Made by a program: the position numbers and the translations under genes. From contig JAWUWD010000069.1 in NCBI GenBank assembly GCA_034112085.1, positions 1 through 57,740 on the forward strand: a stretch of DNA of 57,740 nucleotides, read 5' to 3'. The DNA comes from JAWUWD01 sp034112085 (GTDB taxonomy: Bacteria > Bacteroidota > Bacteroidia > Cytophagales > Cyclobacteriaceae). Positions 54,601 through 57,740 of this stretch are shown in pieces (positions within the stretch are counted from its first letter, which is position 1; each line of letters opens with the position of its first letter). The notes under the pieces are model-generated. The model saw nothing but the letters and a program-made list of their open reading frames with translations. It was not told where the DNA came from and did no database searches.

Positions 54601-56981
54601 CTGATGGTTGTACCATCAGACTTAACTATTCCTGTGATCGCTTCTACTACTGGGTCTGTTTCTGTTTCTGCTGGAAGATTGGTCAGTTGTGATCCGTCAA
54701 TGGCAGGCAGTATTCCTGTTCCATCGAGTTGCACAAGTTGGTTAACACCAGTTCCTACATCAAGTCGAGCAGTCGGTAATGTTCCTGTCGCAACATTGGC
54801 AGCATTCAGGCTTGTCAATCCTGATCCATTTCCTGTAGGTGTCAGGTAATCCGTGCCAGCTGTTGCAGCACTGATGGTTGTGCCATCAGACTTAACTATT
54901 CCAGTGATCGCTTCTACTATTGGGTCTGATTCTGTTCCCGCTGGAAGATTGGTCAGTTGTGATCCGTCAACGGCCGGAAGTCTTGATGTGCCATCGAGCT
55001 GCACAACTTGATTAGCACCTGATCCCACATCCAGTCGAGCGGTCGGCAATGTTCCTGACGCAACACTAGATGCATTCAAATTTGTTAACCCTGAGCCATC
55101 CCCATTAGGAGCTAGGTAATCCGTGCCGGCAGTTGCCGCACCGATGGTTGTGCCATCAGACTTAACTATTCCAGTGATCGATTCTACTATTGGGTCTGAT
55201 TCTGTTCCTGCTGGAAGATTGGTCAGTTGTGATCCGTCAACGGCCGGAAGTCTTGATGTGCCATCGAGTTGCACAACTTGATTAGCACCTGATCCCACAT
55301 CCAGTCGAGCAGTCGGTAATGTTCCTGACGCAACACTGGATGCATTCAAATTTGTTAGCCCTGAGCCATCTCCATTTGGAGCCAGGTAATCCGTGCCAGC
55401 AGTTGCTGGGCTGATCCCTGTTCCATCACCTTTTAATACTCCTGTTACTGATGTGCCTATCGTAATAGCGGGCGTAGTTGTAGATGTTGCTACAGTACCT
55501 GTAAATCCATTGGCACTTATGACTGATGCATCCGTGACAGTTCCACTTCCTGCAGGTGCAGCAAAAGTACCGTCCCCTCTCAGATAAGTAGTTGTATTGT
55601 TTGGCGGTGTAGGCACCGCTCCCCCTACCGTTGAGGTCATCGTAGGCAAGTCGCTTGCAGCAAGTGTCGTACCTGATACTACCAAGCCTTTGGCATCATA
55701 AGTAATTTTTGTATTCGTTGCACCTGTAATGGCTGCGTTTGCGTCAACTTTATTTGCTAAGTCAGTAGTGTTATCTGTTATATCAGTAATGTTAGTTGCA
55801 ATGTCTGTCGTGTTCGTGGTAATGTCTGTCGTGTTGACTGTAATGTCATCCGTGTTGATCGTAATATCATCGGTGTTGATGGTAATGTCATCGGTGTTGG
55901 TGGTAATTTCTCCTTGAAGTTCTTCAAGTGCTGCTTGGGTATCGGTTGAGGTCACTCCGTTTTGAGCAGTAACTGGAACTTCGCTCGCGTCTTGTTCATC
56001 CGTATTCACGACTCCAGATGATGCCAATACATCGATGGCTCCTTGCACGGTCGTTTGACCAAGACTATTGTTATCAGTATATGGGACGTCTGAAGCAGTC
56101 TGCCCATCTGTATTATCCAAATACGGTGTCAGGTCAACAGAAGTAGCATCATTGGTCAATGAAAGCTCGTTAGTCCCTGTGTTTAATGATAAATCTTGTT
56201 CATCCGTATTCACGACTCCTGAAGATGCCAATGCATCGATGGCTCCTTGAACGGTCGTCTGACCAAGACTATTGTTATCCGTATATGGGACGTCTGTCGC
56301 AGTTTGTGTTTCTGCAGTTAGAAAACCATTGTTTGCTACTATGGTTACTATCTCTGTTTCATTAGCGCTGATTTCACTTCCTGTAATTGAAATACCAGTT
56401 CCTGGTGTATAGCTCACACCTCCTGTATTGGCGATCACTTCCCATGAGTTACTTGTACCATTATATTGAAGAATCTGACCATCTGTCGCTCCCATGTCTG
56501 ACAGTTCTGCAAAGCCTACTGAATTTTCTGCCAATTGAGCATCGGCTAAATCTCCACTCAAATCTCCTCCTAGGGTTACATTCTGAAGATCAATGGTGGT
56601 TATGTCCGTACTTCCATTTTCAACCAATACCAACGTATTGTTCCCATCTACTCGTAAAGTATAGGTATTGCCACTTCCTCCTGATCCACCGCTCCCTAGT
56701 GCTGTCCAATCACTCCCATCGAAATAGTGAACTGACCCACTAGAGTACACCACCATGCCAGCATCTGGAGAAACTATATTGGCCAGGGAGGTGACATTTG
56801 GAAGTAATAGTCCCTGATTGCCTTTGCCATTGAGCCAGAGTACCGCATTTTCCTTTACATCTTCGCTACCGATCGCTACAGAATTGTTCTGGGCATAAGA
56901 GGAACTAAAAAAGGTGAGCAATAAAAACAGGAAAAATAATTGAGGTAAATAACTGGGGGAAGTAAAATTATATTTAATCAT
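48660..56981 (-). CDS. Giant secreted tail-fibre-like protein with collar and Peptidase S74 domains
   Basis: A 2773-residue protein. A signal peptide ends SSSYAQ (~31). Then come short heptad-like TDI repeats (~355-400), 90-residue tandem repeats (~514-794), a phage tail-collar domain starting GTIMAFAGGSVPAGYLLCDG (~965) and ending near 1112, 144-residue repeats (~1217-1491), about ten NVGIGT..P units, and a YadA-head-like stretch of xxNTGxxxxxIGxxAG units (~2087-2260). The C-terminal intramolecular chaperone (Peptidase S74, SDRRLK with S2628/D2629) leads into a coiled coil (~2716-2760). In phage fibres the S74 domain drives trimer folding and cleaves itself off. A trimeric surface fibre is inferred. 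The ATG at 56981 is chosen over 57032 because it opens the signal peptide. No type IX sorting domain is seen. Confidence 0.9.
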   Translation of the reverse strand: MIKYNFTSPSYLPQLFFLFLLLTFFSSSYAQNNSVAIGSEDVKENAVLWLNGKGNQGLLLPNVTSLANIVSPDAGMVVYSSGSVHYFDGSDWTALGSGGSGGSGNTYTLRVDGNNTLVLVENGSTDITTIDLQNVTLGGDLSGDLADAQLAENSVGFAELSDMGATDGQILQYNGTSNSWEVIANTGGVSYTPGTGISITGSEISANETEIVTIVANNGFLTAETQTATDVPYTDNNSLGQTTVQGAIDALASSGVVNTDEQDLSLNTGTNELSLTNDATSVDLTPYLDNTDGQTASDVPYTDNNSLGQTTVQGAIDVLASSGVVNTDEQDASEVPVTAQNGVTSTDTQAALEELQGEITTNTDDITINTDDITINTDDITVNTTDITTNTTDIATNITDITDNTTDLANKVDANAAITGATNTKITYDAKGLVVSGTTLAASDLPTMTSTVGGAVPTPPNNTTTYLRGDGTFAAPAGSGTVTDASVISANGFTGTVATSTTTPAITIGTSVTGVLKGDGTGISPATAGTDYLAPNGDGSGLTNLNASSVASGTLPTARLDVGSGANQVVQLDGTSRLPAVDGSQLTNLPAGTESDPIVESITGIVKSDGTTIGAATAGTDYLAPNGDGSGLTNLNASSVASGTLPTARLDVGSGANQVVQLDGTSRLPAVDGSQLTNLPAGTESDPIVEAITGIVKSDGTTISAATAGTDYLTPTGNGSGLTSLNAANVATGTLPTARLDVGTGVNQLVQLDGTGILPAIDGSQLTNLPAETETDPVVEAITGIVKSDGTTISAATAGTDYLAPNGDGSALTNVDADQVVVSASGNLTSTDAQSALVELQTDIDTKSSLDETAQNGILVGDGSNISAVTPTSDVIFKGNGTTLIPSLITDDGTNIGINNPTPTVSVDISTTDGIRIPVGTTAERPGTPGAGMIRYNVETSSFEGYDGAAWNDFSAGEAGGEAVGTIMAFAGGSVPAGYLLCDGSAVSRSTFSDLFTAVGTAWGTGDGSTTFNVPDLRGRFVRGVNDGSGNDPDAAGRTALSAGNIGDNVGSYQDGDLESHRHFSYTSTGTTGGTGSHENNSNSTAATVNSSFTGGNETRPINAYVQFMIKSEPGGTAGGGGGGSGTVTNVSGSGPINVSNGSTTPAISISQANGSSDGYLSSTDFNTFDNKLSGTIGTAANNIVQLDGSSRLPVVDGSQLTNLPAGTESDPIVEAITGIVMSDGATISAATAGTDYLTPTGSAAALTSFPVLNQNTTGSAGTITGAITESQVTNLTTNLASKVDENAAITGATNTKITYDAKGLVVSGTTLAASDLPAMTSTVGGAVPTPPNNTTTFLRGDGTFAAPATGTETDPVVAAISGLVKSDGTTISAATAGTDYLTPTGSAAALTSFPVLNQNTTGSAGTITGAITESQVTNLTTNLANKVDVNTAITGATNTKITYDAKGLVVSGTTLAASDLPAMTSTVGGAVPTPPNNTTTFLRGDGTFAAPASGWGLTGNAITDPANEFIGTTDAVEFNIRTNDTERVTILSAGNVGIGTSTPDAILEVENAAGASTIHVDATANATIDLDVGTDTDESLVNFQRAGVNRGSIRYTHNAVPTSEQLNLNVNNNFRMTILGDGNVGIGNTAPTDKLTVDNATMQNAIVGTTTFANSDGNGNIGVRGVSSGNTGDNFGVLGQSTGGSNSYGVTGAATGGTATSSGIYGVSSNSSSPLSMGVRGESTGNSTSTIRSAGYFSANATGTGTNYGVYATATAGDTNYAGYFQGNVAITGDFKVGGTPSSGTAGQVLTSNGDGNAPGWTNTGAAPTLQNAYDGDGEVVMTPGKDINIRSAAGVDYFHLIQSTNRLGLGLANPSYTLDIRGGGGGSPSEILRLLTQNADSDVDFVAQPTGTGNFNIRSNGGADALVFQTGGLNDRMLIDATGNVGIGTTTPTSDLQIGTRTHLFQDGSNNVIFTNNISEDLTYTTSDHASFMFMTDGGTMKWGNTFGAATTNAGDPVGADINEWMIMQTGGGIEINSSLSLPDDAGLETVIIQSPADITASYDFILPPAGGTAGQVLSTLDASGQLTWATAAASLVNNDDPQRNIFAGTNAGSSLSSGTNNTIYGERAGQVLSTGNFNVMMGSFAGSNSNGTSTVIIGTSAGQNNTGSNSVMIGNAAGQNNTGNFNSFIGTNAGQDNTGSSNTFIGYLSGDVNTSGANNVFVGRMTGNGTNSGTANLTGGNITLLGYRADVGVDGLSNATAIGANAIVSQDNSIVLGNGANVGIGISAPVTPLHINTATASSSMSFTNSSSTNGFIIGSTGVGAVLLNTETGGGIEFGTEGTTKMIISETGNVGIGTSTPNFDLNIENTVAAELLLTRDDDIIINNDVLGKIAFGGTDGGVETGMNQMAAMIAVRASGTWSSTVRGSEMVFHTKANSDGLGANSTERMRINSGGNVGIGTTSPSHLLHVNGTFRATGATSLRASGSGWSDHLNLEGSTGGIWNILVDAGASDKLRIRNSTSGNEPITIQTDGRIGVGTSAPSDLLHVNGTFRTAGVSTFNSDVNISGAVTMINGLYVEDVDNSGFAANIINSSGNGDADGVLIRLGNTTPADNNEYIRFENGAGFSAGRIVGATLGTAVNFITVSDRRLKTDIEDFPNALELLSKIQPRIYEFISVPGLLRHGFIAQELQLIYPEAVSGSPEDDVETSPMGLDYSKLTPLLTAAIQEQQVLIENQETRIAELEKQIELAKTENTSLKASVVSPEQLKAMKAQIMEEVKAMLGAEAKGEKK
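52508..53330 (-). repeat. 432-bp tandem duplication inside the tail-fibre-like gene
   Basis: The segment beginning gtgcagcaaaagtacc at 52508 recurs at 52940, a 432-bp (144-codon) step, with only scattered differences over most of the unit. A third, more diverged copy of its first part lies near 55553. Units include AITGATNTKITYDAKGLVVS and TFLRGDGTFAAP. Confidence 0.88.
54601..55410 (-). repeat. 270-bp tandem repeats inside the tail-fibre-like gene
   Basis: The landmark c(t/c)gatggttgt(a/g)ccatcag recurs at 54601, 54871 and 55141, with a diverged fourth at 55411: an exact 270-bp period (90 codons). Units encode VKSDGTTISAATAGTDYL and SGTLPTARLDVGSGANQ. Copies are highly similar, so recent duplication or gene conversion is likely. 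Confidence 0.9.
55780..55915 (-). repeat. 21-bp short repeats encoding a TDI heptad
   Basis: A run of about seven 21-bp units (gtaatgtc(a/t)(t/g)c(c/g)gtgtt-like) encodes (D/T)DIT(I/V/T)NT heptads. Isoleucine every seventh residue is compatible with a trimeric coiled-coil stalk, as in other fibre proteins. Replication slippage could change its length. Confidence 0.8.
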
Positions 56982-57337
56982 AGTCAACCAATTAATGTGT
57001 ATATCTGGGCCAAATTGAAGGCAATCGTTCACGAAAAATGTTCTGCTATCTATTAAATATAGCTAAACTTATAGAACCCTAATAATGTGAATATAATTTT
57101 TAGTCATAAGGTAAGTCCTCAAGCTCAGAATGAATTGAAAAGTATATCAATCTAGTAGTTAAGTAGTTGGCATTTCAAATGGATGAGAGGCTATTCTTAT
57201 ATAAGTGAAATCAGAAAATAATTACTGGATTTCAGCGTATTCTGGAAGAGACGAATTGACCTTTATGTGATGAAAATTTTAGTACTACCGACAAATACAA
57301 CTGCTTGGTGGTGGTGTACAACAACAAAGGCCATAAA
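56982..57337. other. Upstream region of the tail-fibre-like gene, no gene seen
   Basis: No coding frame or RNA gene is recognised. It should contain the promoter of the minus-strand fibre gene; the nearest -7-like sequence (TAAGTTTA) is one base off consensus and not called. Near 57300-57330 a ggtggtggtg...acaacaacaaaggcca segment resembles the hairpin at the right edge in decayed form. Confidence 0.5.
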
Positions 57338-57735
57338 TAGCAATAAGTCATCCCGTAGGGATCTTTGCCATGCGTTACCGAGCCAAGTATTGTTGCGATA
57401 AAGATTTCTCCGCTTCACTACGAAATGACATCGATGTTTCACTCAGCGTCATCCGTAGGAGACGCTGATGATAGGTTACCACCCTCCCCGGACCTGTTCC
57501 GGGGTCCCCAAGTAGATCCCAACAAAGTTAATCGACCGATTCACTGATTTGAATAGCACTTCAACTTAGACAGTTAATCCTCGCTAATTCTGTGCCCAGA
57601 ACAAGGGGGTGCCGGAACAGGTCCGGCAAGGAAGGGCTAATTGTATTGTATATCCTAGGCAAGGATCACTCAACAACGATCAAATACTTTCTATTTACCG
57701 AAAGAGATGTTTGTTGGTGAAGAACACCAACAAAG
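57338..57735. repeat. Cluster of REP-like hairpins at the right edge
   Basis: At least four distinct palindromes sit in a gene-free stretch: cagcgtc/gacgctg (57444-57467); CCCCGGA/TCCGGGG (57486-57504); TGCCGGA/TCCGGCA (57610-57628), whose 15-nt core is the exact reverse complement of the previous one; and a perfect 10-bp tttgttggtg/caccaacaaa hairpin (57710-57734). A weaker atttc/gaaat element lies at 57404-57426. They are more GC-rich than the surroundings and no frame of note crosses them. Confidence 0.72.
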
Positions 57736-57740
57736 GCTAA

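Noticed and set aside
49039..56743. Many plus-strand open frames opposite the fibre-like gene
   Set aside because: They are low-complexity antisense shadows rich in P/V/A/S produced by the repeat-rich minus-strand frame; no domain is recognisable.
48660..56981. The collar and S74 domains as evidence for a prophage
   Set aside because: No terminase, capsid, portal, integrase or lysis gene lies in the window, and the protein has a bacterial signal peptide.
57365..57547. A 60-codon frame in the right-edge hairpin cluster
   Set aside because: It runs through palindromes and has no protein-like composition.

Overview
The window looks like a chromosomal segment of a low-GC, non-phage-derived Bacteroidota genome, most likely a Cytophagales-type marine or gliding bacterium. 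The signs are a GldB-type gliding lipoprotein, signal peptides ending in A/G-Q, TAnnTTTG-like -7 promoter elements, FG-GAP and VPS10/BNR surface proteins, a TetR-AarF pair, and weak use of Shine-Dalgarno sequences. The genus is inference. No rRNA, tRNA, CRISPR array, insertion sequence or integrase was seen.

Layout. (1) 1-4872 (minus): the 5' 1624 codons of a giant secreted protein built from two copies of one module (IPT/TIG, seven FG-GAP/VCBS repeats, then 95-residue DUF5018-like repeats). It runs off the left edge. (2) 4971-9073: a decayed 3' copy of a glycosyltransferase gene, an OafA-type acyltransferase, the intact GT2 glycosyltransferase and a methyltransferase. (3) 9158-17822 (minus): a nucleotide-sugar supply block with ugd, a phosphoglucose/phosphomannose isomerase, rfbC, rfbA, rfbB, galE, UDP-glucuronate decarboxylase, an internally deleted second ugd and a TviB/WbpO-type dehydrogenase. 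Divergent from it at 17918 is a Wzz-like chain-length protein. Together these would feed UDP-GlcA, UDP-xylose, UDP-galactose, dTDP-6-deoxyhexose and UDP-HexNAcA into surface polysaccharide; no polymerase, flippase or rmlD lies in the window.

(4) 18956-23520 (plus): cytochrome c maturation genes ccmB, ccmC, ccmD-like, ccmE and ccmF. CcmE carries CxxxY in place of the usual HxxxY. (5) 23583-31571: a hypothetical exported protein, a class V aminotransferase, a TetR-AarF pair, an HD phosphohydrolase, an HTTM membrane protein, an outer-membrane beta-barrel and GldB. (6) 31699-40428: a VPS10/BNR repeat protein, a GT4 glycosyltransferase, an ECF sigma factor with a small overlapping partner, a TerB/LETM1-like protein and purK-purE. 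(7) 40482-48343: a HEAT-cyclophilin lipoprotein, a small TerB-like protein, a membrane-anchored MutS-like ATPase, an S9 oligopeptidase and an MltF-type lytic transglycosylase.

(8) 48660-56981 (minus): a 2773-residue secreted protein made of phage-tail-fibre parts (repeats, a tail-collar domain, a YadA-head-like region, and a C-terminal Peptidase S74 chaperone with coiled coil). The gene-free stretches on either side of it carry several REP-like hairpins. The most unusual items are this fibre-like protein, the CxxxY CcmE, the 134-residue mini-Ugd, and the duplicated glycosyltransferase tail that flanks the acyltransferase.
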